From the NCBI RefSeq assembly GCF_025128095.1, contig NZ_JAHLYT010000047.1:1-54765 (forward strand): a stretch of DNA of 54,765 nt, in the 5' to 3' direction. The position numbers and the translations under genes were made by a program. Positions within the stretch are counted from its first letter, which is position 1. Every line of letters begins with the position of its first letter. Below are positions 39,228-46,379 of the stretch, in pieces. The stretch comes from Synechococcus sp. CS-1328 (lineage in GTDB: Bacteria; Cyanobacteriota; Cyanobacteriia; PCC-6307; Cyanobiaceae). The notes beneath the pieces were generated by a model. That model had not been told where the DNA came from. It made no database searches and was given only the letters and a program-made list of their open reading frames with translations.

Positions 39228-40877
39228 TCACAGGCGCTGGGGGGCAGGCTCAACGGGCAGCAGGCTGAGCACCTGCGGCGGCGTGGCATCGGCGGGATAG
39301 ATCAGCCGCACCTGTACCTGCCGCACCTGGCCCGGCGCCAGGCTGATGCGCCCCAGAACGGGGCCGGCCTGGCCGGCCCGCTGCACCAGATGGAAGCTCT
39401 GCCGGCCTGATGGCCGACCGGCGCCGTCGTCGAGCCCCCGCACCTCCACCGTGCCGCGGAACATCACCGCCCGTGGAAGCACCGAATGGAAGCGGAGGCC
39501 GCCCTGGGGCTGATCCGCCTTGATCGGCGATTCCAGGGCCAGCTGCAGTTGAACCGGCTTGGCCGTGTCGTTTCGTAACGGCAGGCTGAGGTCGTATTCA
39601 ACGCCGTAGTTGCCATGGGCCGCCCAGGCGGTGCCGGGGTAGAAGCCCGCCAGTTCCGCCGTCTGCACCTGGCCCGTGCCGAGGCTGCCCCGCTCGAGGG
39701 AGGCGATCGGCCAGGAGATCGGCGCCTGCCGCACCGAGAGGTAGGGGCTGCCCGGATCACTGATCCGGCCACGCCAGGTACTGCCGGTCTGCACGCCGCT
39801 GACGCGGGAATAGATGATGCCGCCCTTCTGGCCCCGGGGGGTGGGGGTGTGCTCGCGAGGGCTGAGCGGGCCCTCGAGCAGGGCCTGCCAGCTTTCGCTG
39901 CCGGGCGGGGTGTCGGGATCGCCGTAGGACGCCAGGGTGGCCACATCCACCGGTCCATCGCTCTGGAAACGCAGCTGCAGGTTGCGGCCGTTCAGCAGCG
40001 GGTCGAGGCCCCGCACGGGGATCGGCAGCACCATCAAGGTGGTGAGGCTGCCGGGCGCCAGGGTCCAGCGCTCAGGGAACAGGGGACTGCGGTAACGCTG
40101 CAGGAGCTCGGTGGCCACCCGGCTGCCCGGGCCGGAAAACACCGGCGTTGAGCCCTGCTGCAACAGCTCCGGCAGGGGAAGGAAGGGGGCGGAGGGCTGG
40201 GCCGGATCAAGCGACTGGGACAGGGCCGTGGAGCCACTCAGCAGCCGCAGGGTCACCGGCTGCTTGCCGCGGGGTGCGGCCACGACGGCCAACCATAGGG
40301 TGGAATCGAGGCTCTCCGGCTTGCCGGCATAGACGTGGTGGCTGAACAGGTCAAAGCGGCCGTTCAGGGGCAGGTCGAGATGGGCCTGCGGCACGCCCCG
40401 TCCGGCCGGCGCGAAGGTGGACAGCAGGATCCCCGGTCCACGGATCAGTTCGGGGTTGTTGTCGTTGATCATCGGCACGGCATCGAGCCCGCCGGGGAGG
40501 GCCCGCACGCTCTGGCGCCGTAATTGGGGCGGCGGCGGCGAGGGGCTGACCGCCGGCGCTGTCGCAGCTGGTGTGGACCGCGGCTCCGCTTGCTTGGCAG
40601 TGGCACCGGGAGCTGCCTGGGCTAGCGCAGCCAGGGGCAGGGCGGCGACGGGCAGCAAGAGCGCTGGTAGAGCGGCGGCAGACAGGGCTGTGCTCCCGCT
40701 CAGCACCAGTAGTCCAAGCAGCGGCGCGCGCAGGAAGCCAAGTCGCTGGGCAAGAGGCTCCTGGAGGGCCGGCTCTTGGCAGGCCGGCTGAGGCAGGTCC
40801 GGCTGATGGCTTTCATGTGGTCGGCGGGCAGCTGACCGGCGGGCAGGTGAGCGGCGGGTCGTGAAAGGACGCTTCAT
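39228..40877 (-). CDS. DUF3370 protein, cyanobacterial secreted/cell-surface
   Basis: 549 residues from ATG 40877. The N-terminus is strongly basic and repetitive (TTRRS, PARRS, AARRP, then four pentapeptides ending QP or EP), followed by a hydrophobic export segment at about 48-85. The folded part begins near RRQSVRALPGGLDAVPMIND and contains SHHVYAGKPESLDSTLW, DLSLPLRNDTAKPVQLQLAL and HSVLPRAVMFRGTVEVRG. I recognise this as DUF3370, a beta-rich family known in cyanobacteria without an assigned role. The region before the signal is unusually long because of the repeats. Confidence 0.85.
   Translation of the reverse strand: MKRPFTTRRSPARRSAARRPHESHQPDLPQPACQEPALQEPLAQRLGFLRAPLLGLLVLSGSTALSAAALPALLLPVAALPLAALAQAAPGATAKQAEPRSTPAATAPAVSPSPPPPQLRRQSVRALPGGLDAVPMINDNNPELIRGPGILLSTFAPAGRGVPQAHLDLPLNGRFDLFSHHVYAGKPESLDSTLWLAVVAAPRGKQPVTLRLLSGSTALSQSLDPAQPSAPFLPLPELLQQGSTPVFSGPGSRVATELLQRYRSPLFPERWTLAPGSLTTLMVLPIPVRGLDPLLNGRNLQLRFQSDGPVDVATLASYGDPDTPPGSESWQALLEGPLSPREHTPTPRGQKGGIIYSRVSGVQTGSTWRGRISDPGSPYLSVRQAPISWPIASLERGSLGTGQVQTAELAGFYPGTAWAAHGNYGVEYDLSLPLRNDTAKPVQLQLALESPIKADQPQGGLRFHSVLPRAVMFRGTVEVRGLDDGAGRPSGRQSFHLVQRAGQAGPVLGRISLAPGQVRQVQVRLIYPADATPPQVLSLLPVEPAPQRL
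40756..40815 (-). repeat. 15-nt tandem repeat x4 in the DUF3370 gene
   Basis: Four adjacent diverged 15-nt units, each beginning GGCT on the plus strand, such as GGCTCTTGGCAGGCC, encode pentapeptides ending QP or EP (about residues 22-41). Confidence 0.85.
40822..40866 (-). repeat. 15-nt tandem repeat x3 at the start of the DUF3370 gene
   Basis: Units CGGCGGGCAGCTGAC, CGGCGGGCAGGTGAG and CGGCGGGTCGTGAAA encode TTRRS-PARRS-AARRP just after the start codon. Confidence 0.85.
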
Positions 40878-40878
40878 C

Positions 40879-40923
40879 GGCAGGCGGAGCAGCGGCGGGC
40901 GGAGCACAGGCAGGACGCCCACA
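40879..40923. repeat. 15-nt tandem repeat x3 upstream of the DUF3370 gene
   Basis: Units GGCAGGCGGAGCAGC, GGCGGGCGGAGCACA and a more diverged third copy cover the bases just before the start codon, where the ribosome would bind. Confidence 0.75.
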
Positions 40924-40950
40924 GGGCGTGAGGTGGGGCTGGGGAACCCC

Positions 40951-42024
40951 TCATCGGCGACCGACCAGGGTCTGGGCCGCAGCCCCGGCCATGGCACGGA
41001 TCAGATCGGTGGAGCGGGGATCGTTGAACGGACCCTTCACCATGAAGGCCGCCACCGCCCGCTGTCCTGTGGGCAACTGGATCAGGGCCGCATCGGCATA
41101 GGCGATGCCGATATCGCCGGTCTTGTTGTAGACGGTGATCCCAAAGCTCAGCAGCTCGCTGTCCGGATCGGCCGCATCCTTGCCCAGTCCCTGGAGCAGA
41201 CCGAGGGGGATCAAGGTGTTGGTAAGTGACTTGCCCATCACCTCTCGGAAGAGGTCGCGGGCACGCGGACTCAGCTTCTGGCCCGTGTCCACCAGGGCGA
41301 TCGCCTTGGCCAGATCCCGGGAACTGGTGGTGTTGGTGCCGTTCAGATCCGGCAGCCAGTTGTTCACCACCGTGGCCGGCAGCCCCAGTTGCTGGAAGCG
41401 AGCATTGATCATCGTTTTGCCTCCCACGCGCTTGATCAGCAGGTTGGTGGCGCTGTTGTCGCTCACACGGATCATCTCGGTGGCCGCCTCGTAGAACGGG
41501 AAGCGGCTGCCCACGGGCCGGCTTGCCATCCAGCCGGCTCCGCCGCCCACCACCTCCTTGGTGAGGGGCAGGGGGTCGTTCCAGCGGACTTTGCCGTGGT
41601 CGAAGTCCTCAAGGCCCACCAGCAGGATCGGTGTCTTGATCGAGCTGGCGGCCGGCAGGGGCAGATCAGGCTGAAGTTGGCCGAAGCGGCCGTCGTCGAG
41701 CACCAAAAGGAAGCCGCTGACCTTGAGATCCTTGTGGACGGCAGCCAGCTGGCTCCATTTCTGGCTGAGGGCGGTGAGCTCCTGACGCGGCTCGAAGCTG
41801 CCGAGCGGCAGGCCCTTGGCGCCGTTCCCGGCCACCTCCGCATCGGCCAGAGGCTTCTGGATCGCGCCATCGGCCAGGCGGGGAGCCAGCAGTTTCAAGC
41901 TGGTGCCGGTGATCACCCCCAGACCCACCCCCAGCACCAGCAGCCGCAGAACCAGCTTCAGGGGCTGCCCCCAGCGGTTGGTGCTCGATCGAGGCGGACG
42001 GCCGGCACTCACGGAGGACAGCAA
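40951..42024 (-). CDS. Class A beta-lactamase-like serine hydrolase lacking the deacylating Glu
   Basis: 357 residues. An N-terminal membrane anchor (LKLVLRLLVLGVGLGVITG, about 22-40) leaves the domain in the periplasm. Penicillin-recognising motifs are intact: SSIK (Ser127, Lys130), SDN (188-190) and KTG (301-303). In the omega loop, class A enzymes have RWEPELN; here the segment is NWLPDLN (222-228), so the position of catalytic Glu166 holds Leu224. The protein may bind or acylate beta-lactam-like substrates, act on peptidoglycan or be a pseudoenzyme, rather than be an efficient beta-lactamase (inference). Confidence 0.88.
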   Translation of the reverse strand: MLSSVSAGRPPRSSTNRWGQPLKLVLRLLVLGVGLGVITGTSLKLLAPRLADGAIQKPLADAEVAGNGAKGLPLGSFEPRQELTALSQKWSQLAAVHKDLKVSGFLLVLDDGRFGQLQPDLPLPAASSIKTPILLVGLEDFDHGKVRWNDPLPLTKEVVGGGAGWMASRPVGSRFPFYEAATEMIRVSDNSATNLLIKRVGGKTMINARFQQLGLPATVVNNWLPDLNGTNTTSSRDLAKAIALVDTGQKLSPRARDLFREVMGKSLTNTLIPLGLLQGLGKDAADPDSELLSFGITVYNKTGDIGIAYADAALIQLPTGQRAVAAFMVKGPFNDPRSTDLIRAMAGAAAQTLVGRR

Positions 42025-42038
42025 TGGCTGGGGTGACG

Positions 42039-42842
42039 CTAAGGGCTTCCCCGCCGACTCGCCCAGCGCAGCTGTCGCACCATGCCGCGCAGCAGGGCCA
42101 CCTCGCCCTCGTCGATCTGGGCGCGCTGCAGCAGGGCCCGCACTTTGGCCATGCGGGCATGGGCGGTGTGCGGATAGAGAAACCCAACCTCCAGAAGCAG
42201 TTCCTCGGCATCCGCCAGGCTGGCTTCCAGGGCCGCCCGGGTGGCGGGATCCCCCGGATCCTCCGCTCTAACGGCGCCCGCTGGAGAGGGCGTCGCTTCA
42301 CCCGCGCTGCGCAGGCCGTGCAGCTCGTGCAGCACCACCGCCACGGCATGGGAGAGGTTGAGCGAGGCGTAGGCGGCGCCGGTGCCGATCTGCAGCAGCC
42401 TTCCGGCCTGCAGCAGCTCGTCGTTGCTGAGGCCCCGATCCTCCCGGCCGAAGACCAGGGCCAGGGGCGCCGCCATTGCCGCCGGGGCCGCGGAGGGTGC
42501 GGCCGCGGCCGTCGCTGCGGAGCCCACCAGCAGCCAGCGCAGGGCCTCTCCTGGAGGCAACAGCGGCAGGGGCGGCGCATCGAGGCGGCCGCTGGTGGCC
42601 ACCACCCGCCGGCAATCGGCCAGGGCCTCGGCCAGGCAGCTGTGGCGGCTGGCCGCCTCCAGCAGGGAGCGGCCATGCACCGCCATCCGCACCGCTTCCT
42701 CGCCGAGGGGATCGCAGCGGGGAGCCACCAAGCGCAGCCGATCCACCCCGAAGTTGGCGCACAGCCGGGCGACGCTGCCGACGTTGAGCGGGCCGGCCGG
42801 CTCCACCAGCACCACGGCGATGGACGGCCGGTCGAGGCTCAA
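42039..42842 (-). CDS. SpoU/TrmH-family tRNA/rRNA 2'-O-methyltransferase (TrmJ-like)
   Basis: A SAM-dependent knotted RNA methylase. 267 residues from TTG 42842, placed 4 nt after the cytM stop. No ATG lies near the beginning of the conserved sequence (SIAVVLVEPAGPLNVGSVAR). Motif 1 has the Asn/Arg signature NVGSVARLCANFGV, motif 2 LALVFGREDRGLSNDEL, motif 3 ASLNLSHAVAVVLHEL. The C-terminal extension (ADAEELLLEVGFLYPHTAHARMAKVRALL) matches TrmJ, which methylates tRNA position 32, but the exact target is not provable here. Confidence 0.9.
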   Translation of the reverse strand: MSLDRPSIAVVLVEPAGPLNVGSVARLCANFGVDRLRLVAPRCDPLGEEAVRMAVHGRSLLEAASRHSCLAEALADCRRVVATSGRLDAPPLPLLPPGEALRWLLVGSAATAAAAPSAAPAAMAAPLALVFGREDRGLSNDELLQAGRLLQIGTGAAYASLNLSHAVAVVLHELHGLRSAGEATPSPAGAVRAEDPGDPATRAALEASLADAEELLLEVGFLYPHTAHARMAKVRALLQRAQIDEGEVALLRGMVRQLRWASRRGSP

Positions 42843-42846
42843 GGGA

Positions 42847-43320
42847 TCAAGGCAGGGTGTGGAGGAAGGCGAGCAGATCGGCCATGGCCTGGGGATCGGG
42901 CTGGAAGCGCGGCATCGGCGGGGTGCGGCCACTCACCACCTGCTCGATCAGCTGGCGGTCGCTCTTGCGGCGATCCACGCCATGCAGATTCGGGCCCACC
43001 AGCCCCTGGGCCGCCAGGCCGTGGCAACCGGCACAGTTGAGTCGAAACAGTCGCCCGCCGTTACCGGCCGAGCCGGTGAGCTCGATCGTCTGGCGGGTGT
43101 AGGGATCCATCCGAGCCGCCGGCAGCACCACCAGCACCAGCAGGATGCAGGCCGCGGCAGCCACCGCCACCAGGGCCACGACCAAGCCACGTCTCCGTCC
43201 ACCTGAACCCTCATCCTCTCCCCGCGGCACGATGCCGGAGAGACCGTCTGGGCTGCTCAGCGCGGGGGAGGGAGGGGCTGTCACGGATGGAGAAAAGGCA
43301 CGCAGTGCCGACCGGCGCAT
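42847..43320 (-). CDS. cytM: Membrane-anchored class I cytochrome c (cytochrome cM type)
   Basis: 157 residues. A charged cytoplasmic tail and one membrane span ([22 protein letters not shown], about 47-68) lead to a single haem domain. The haem site is CAGCH in [17 protein letters not shown], and the sixth ligand Met lies in [11 protein letters not shown]. Length, anchor and its place next to petG fit cytochrome cM, a low-abundance cyanobacterial cytochrome involved in modulating respiration and photosynthesis. It is divergent from petG, 39 nt between starts. Confidence 0.88.
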   Translation of the reverse strand: MRRSALRAFSPSVTAPPSPALSSPDGLSGIVPRGEDEGSGGRRRGLVVALVAVAAAACILLVLVVLPAARMDPYTRQTIELTGSAGNGGRLFRLNCAGCHGLAAQGLVGPNLHGVDRRKSDRQLIEQVVSGRTPPMPRFQPDPQAMADLLAFLHTLP

Positions 43321-43344
43321 GGAAGAATTGTGCCGTGCTTCCCG

Positions 43345-44109
43345 TCACGGCGTTTCCCCATGATCGAACCCCTGCTCTGCGGCATCGTGCTGGGTCTGAT
43401 CCCCGTGACCCTGGTGGGGCTGTTCGTGGCCGCCTGGAACCAGTACCGCCGTGGCAGTGCCCTCGGCGGCTGAAGCCGGTCTGCTGACCTCCAGCAGCTG
43501 AACCGTGGTGCTGCCGTAGCGCCGCTCATCGCGGCAGCGCCATCCCGCTGGCAGCTCGGGCAGGGTCTCGCTGGCACACTCCCAGATCAGCGTTCCCCCC
43601 GGTGCAAGCCACCTCCCGGCCAGCAGAGCCGCCGCGATTGCCGGGTAGAGCCCAGCCCGGTAGGGAGGATCTGCATAGATCAGATCGCATCCACGACCGG
43701 CCTGCTCCCTCTTGAGCCAGCCGATCACCTCCTGGCAGATCACCGTCAGCTTCGGCACCGTCAACGAATAGCTCGTCAACTGGGACTCCGTCAGGCAGGA
43801 ATCTGAAACCGTGGTCCGTTCGGGGGTCCAGCGGCTGGCAGCCGTCACACCGGCGACAGCTTCCAGGTTTCTGCGGCTGATGGCGGCATGGCGTCGATCC
43901 TTGTCCACCGCCACCACCACGGCGGCTCCACGCTGCAGGGCTTCACAGCCCATGGCACCGCTGCCGCTGAACAGATCCAGCCAGGTCGCACCCGGCAGAT
44001 CGCGGCACAGCATGTTCATCACCGCCTCTCGCACCCGGGCCGGGGTGGGGCGGGCCCCATGCCCCGGCGGGCTGAGCAGGGTGCGGCCACCGCTGAGACG
44101 CAGGCTCAC
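43345..44109 (-). CDS. rsmD: 16S rRNA (guanine966-N2)-methyltransferase RsmD
   Basis: The GTG at 44109 gives [23 protein letters not shown] as one block with the family N-terminus. SAM site [19 protein letters not shown] (44-62), catalytic DPPY in [13 protein letters not shown], and the family's ending TLIWECA plus [11 protein letters not shown]. Two oddities. Residues 104-123 are four pentapeptides with a shared LT core, an insertion not expected in the family. After LLEV the frame runs about 47 more residues, through the complement of petG, before stopping. About 254 residues against the usual 180-200. Downstream of hisH. Confidence 0.9.
   Translation of the reverse strand: MSLRLSGGRTLLSPPGHGARPTPARVREAVMNMLCRDLPGATWLDLFSGSGAMGCEALQRGAAVVVAVDKDRRHAAISRRNLEAVAGVTAASRWTPERTTVSDSCLTESQLTSYSLTVPKLTVICQEVIGWLKREQAGRGCDLIYADPPYRAGLYPAIAAALLAGRWLAPGGTLIWECASETLPELPAGWRCRDERRYGSTTVQLLEVSRPASAAEGTATAVLVPGGHEQPHQGHGDQTQHDAAEQGFDHGETP
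43360..43473 (+). CDS. petG: Cytochrome b6f subunit PetG (subunit V)
   Basis: A 37-residue one-span peptide read directly from the plus strand: [20 protein letters not shown], then [12 protein letters not shown] and SALGG. It matches PetG along its whole length. PetG is needed for b6f assembly in the thylakoid membrane. The entire gene lies antisense within the 3' end of the rsmD frame. Confidence 0.97.
   Translation: MIEPLLCGIVLGLIPVTLVGLFVAAWNQYRRGSALGG
43742..43801 (-). repeat. 15-nt degenerate tandem repeat x4 in rsmD
   Basis: Four 15-nt units on the plus strand with a shared CGTCA core, such as ACCGTCAGCTTCGGC, encode [15 protein letters not shown] and PKLTV in RsmD (residues 104-123). 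Confidence 0.82.
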
Positions 44110-44119
44110 GAGGCTCCTC

Positions 44120-44749
44120 TCAGGTGGGCAGCTGCGCGAGCCACTCCAGCCAGCGGCGCAGCATCGCCTCGCCCACCGGGCCCGATTTTTCTGGATGGAA
44201 CTGACAGGCCGCGATCCGCTCCTGCCAGACCGCCGCGGTGAGCGGCACCCCACCGAAATCCACCTGGGCGGTGACACAGGCCGGGTCCAGAGGTTCGGCG
44301 GCATAGGAGTGCACGAAATAGACCCACTGCGGCGGTAGCCCATCGGGGAGCAGCGCACTGGCCTGGGCCGGCAGCAGCGGTGCCCATCCCATGTGCGGGA
44401 TTGGATGACCCGGCAGTCGAGGCAGGGCGCTGACCCGCCCGGCCAGTAATCCCAGCCCGGGGCGTTGCCCTTCATCGCTGGCCTCGAAGAGAAGCTGCAG
44501 CCCCAGGCAGATGCCCAGCAGGGGCCGGCCAGCTCCACACCATGCGGCAATCGCCGGGATCAACCCCGACTGCTCCAGGCGCTCCATGGCTGGATCAAAC
44601 GCCCCCACCCCCGGCAGCACCAGGGCCTGCAGGCCCTCGATCTCCGCGGCGGCGTGGATCGGCACCACCGTGGCGCCGAGACGCTCGAAGGCCCGCTGCA
44701 CCGAGTGGAGGTTGCCCATGCCGTAGTCGAGCAGCCCAAGCCGGATCAC
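44120..44749 (-). CDS. hisH: Imidazole glycerol phosphate synthase, glutaminase subunit HisH
   Basis: Hydrolyses glutamine and channels ammonia to HisF for histidine and purine precursor synthesis. 209 residues. The class I glutaminase triad is present: Cys81 in PLLGICLGLQLLFE, and His and Glu in ACQFHPEKSG. Also LDYGMGNLHSVQRAFE at the N-terminus and HMGWAPLL in the middle. Its start overlaps the end of the LOG-family gene by 4 nt. No other his genes are adjacent. Confidence 0.96.
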   Translation of the reverse strand: MIRLGLLDYGMGNLHSVQRAFERLGATVVPIHAAAEIEGLQALVLPGVGAFDPAMERLEQSGLIPAIAAWCGAGRPLLGICLGLQLLFEASDEGQRPGLGLLAGRVSALPRLPGHPIPHMGWAPLLPAQASALLPDGLPPQWVYFVHSYAAEPLDPACVTAQVDFGGVPLTAAVWQERIAACQFHPEKSGPVGEAMLRRWLEWLAQLPT

Positions 44750-45771
44750 AGGGTCGCCTCCACCAGACGCACACCGGGTTGCTCCAGGGCCGGACAGGGG
44801 GCCAGATCGAGCCCATTGAGACGGTCGATCAGCTGATAGAGCTGGCCGATGCGGCGCTTGTCGAGCTGGAAGCGGAGGCAGGGCCGCAGGATGCCGTTTT
44901 CATCACAGCTTTCACCCGCACTGATGGTGCCCTCCTCGACCAGCTGCTCGAACTCGCGGTTGAGTTCGGCCAGCAGAGCGATCGGCACGGGAACGTGCAG
45001 CAGCAGTTCGAGGCGGTCTTCGCCCAGATTGGTGCCGTGATAGACGCGGTAGAACCGGCTGATCTGGGCGATGGCCTCCTGGGCCGTGCGTGCTTCCCGC
45101 AGTAGCGAGGTGTCTTCCGGTGAGATGAGGCCACGATCCACCAGGCTGCGGCGGATGTCGTCCTGCCACACCTCCCAGAAGCGATCCCCTTCCGGCGCCA
45201 GAAGCACCAGGGGGATCGGCGGGGTGCGACCGGTCTGAATCAGGGTCAGGGACTCGAACAGTTCATCGAAGGTGCCGAACCCGCCCGGCATCACCACCAG
45301 GGCATCGCTTTCCCGCAGGAAGAACAGTTTGCGGGTGAAAAAGTAGCGGAAGTGAAGCAGCCGCCCGTCGCAGCCACTCACGTAGCGATTGGCGTGCTGC
45401 TCAAACGGCAGATCCACGTTGAGGCCGATGCTGTTCTCGCATCCGGCTCCCTGGTTGGCCGCCTCCATGACGCCGCCACCGGCTCCGGTCATCACCTCGA
45501 AGCCCTGAGCCACCGCTGCCGCGGCCAGCTCGATGGCCAGCTGGTACGAGGGATCCTCGGGGGACGTGCGGGCCGAGCCGAACACCGTCACCTTGCGGGT
45601 CTGGCGGTGGGGCTGGAACACCGCAAGTCCATCGCGGATATCCGCCATGGCGCCATTGATCAGACGCCATTCACTGGTGTCGTCACTGCTGCGGGCGATC
45701 TCCAGAAGCGTGACGATGGTGCGCTCGATCTGACGGCGCTGTGGATGCCCCTGAAGCAGGTTGCCCAGCAC
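44746..45771 (-). CDS. LOG-family (TIGR00730-like) nucleotide-processing protein
   Basis: 341 residues. The Rossmann-like LOG domain carries VTVFGSARTSPEDPSY, MTGAGGGVMEAANQGA and the family signature MPGGFGTFDELFE. It also has about 65 residues N-terminal and 80 C-terminal to the domain, as in the longer cyanobacterial members. Relatives hydrolyse cytokinin- or purine-nucleoside 5'-monophosphates, but this longer type often lacks proven activity, so the substrate is open. It lies 47 nt after trxA. Confidence 0.88.
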   Translation of the reverse strand: MLGNLLQGHPQRRQIERTIVTLLEIARSSDDTSEWRLINGAMADIRDGLAVFQPHRQTRKVTVFGSARTSPEDPSYQLAIELAAAAVAQGFEVMTGAGGGVMEAANQGAGCENSIGLNVDLPFEQHANRYVSGCDGRLLHFRYFFTRKLFFLRESDALVVMPGGFGTFDELFESLTLIQTGRTPPIPLVLLAPEGDRFWEVWQDDIRRSLVDRGLISPEDTSLLREARTAQEAIAQISRFYRVYHGTNLGEDRLELLLHVPVPIALLAELNREFEQLVEEGTISAGESCDENGILRPCLRFQLDKRRIGQLYQLIDRLNGLDLAPCPALEQPGVRLVEATL

Positions 45772-45818
45772 CTGCAGGGGGCTCTGACCGAAGCCGTCGA
45801 GGGTGGAAAGAGAGGGAG

Positions 45819-46142
45819 TCAGAGGTACTTGGAAATCGTTCCGGAGAGGGTGGTCTTGGGAACAGCTCCAACGACGGTATCCACCTTGTTGCCGCCCTTG
45901 AACACCATCAGGGTTGGGATGGAACGGATGCCGTACTGACTGGCAACATTGGGGTTCTCATCGGTGTTGAGCTTGAACACCTTGATCTTGCCCTCGAATT
46001 CCTTGGCAATTTCATCGACGATCGGCGCCACCATCCGGCAGGGGCCGCACCAGGGAGCCCAGAAATCCACCAGCACAGGCACGTCGCTCTTGAGCACGTC
46101 TTGCTCAAAGGAGGCGTCGGTGACGGCTGCAGCGCTGGACAT
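45819..46142 (-). CDS. trxA: Thioredoxin
   Basis: A 107-residue thioredoxin with active site WCGPCR (Cys32, Cys35), [13 protein letters not shown] and the cis-Pro loop [11 protein letters not shown]. This is the m-type-like thioredoxin adjoining Yfr1 and the GuaB3-type gene in picocyanobacteria. It reduces disulphides in light-regulated enzymes and ribonucleotide reductase partners (family knowledge). Separated from the upstream guaB3 by Yfr1. Confidence 0.97.
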   Translation of the reverse strand: MSSAAAVTDASFEQDVLKSDVPVLVDFWAPWCGPCRMVAPIVDEIAKEFEGKIKVFKLNTDENPNVASQYGIRSIPTLMVFKGGNKVDTVVGAVPKTTLSGTISKYL

Positions 46143-46255
46143 CCTTAACTGGGATCAGGGTGATTCGAATCTAGCAACGGCCCCTGAATCCTCCAGACGG
46201 CTCCCGTCGAAGCGTTGCACGGCTTGATGGGACAAGATCCAGGGGCCAGGAAGAC

Positions 46256-46277
46256 AAAAAGCCCGGACGCGCCGGGC
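46256..46277 (-). terminator. Yfr1 terminator
   Basis: Minus strand: GCCCGG, loop CGCGT, CCGGGC, then TTTTT. It forms the 3' stem-loop of Yfr1 and would stop transcripts entering from guaB3. Confidence 0.88.
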
Positions 46278-46320
46278 CGGGGGGTGTGAGGAGTGTGCGA
46301 GCCGTAGCCCCCACACCCTG
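46256..46320 (-). ncRNA. yfr1: Yfr1 small regulatory RNA
   Basis: The invariant Yfr1 motif ACTCCTCACAC is present on the minus strand (46294-46284). It is flanked 5' by a small stem-loop (GGGC-TACG-GCTC, with a possible GTG/CAC extension) and 3' by a GC-rich hairpin followed by five T. The location between the GuaB3-type gene and trxA, all on one strand, is the known synteny of yfr1 in Prochlorococcus and Synechococcus. About 65 nt; the 5' end is estimated. Yfr1 acts by antisense pairing of the exposed motif with mRNAs of outer-membrane porins (shown in Prochlorococcus). Confidence 0.93.
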
Positions 46321-46326
46321 AGATTA
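46321..46326 (-). promoter_or_regulatory. Probable -10 box of yfr1
   Basis: TAATCT on the minus strand, a few bases upstream of the estimated RNA start. No convincing -35 element is seen. Position-based inference. Confidence 0.5.
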
Positions 46327-46379
46327 ACGCCCGTCTCGCCGACGCCCGAACTGAATCTCAGCTTGCGACAGGCCCGGAA

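Noticed and set aside
37493..39268. A 591-codon open frame antisense to ruvC and chlI
   Set aside because: Contains only His/Gln-rich sequence typical of antisense frames; ruvC and chlI are certain.
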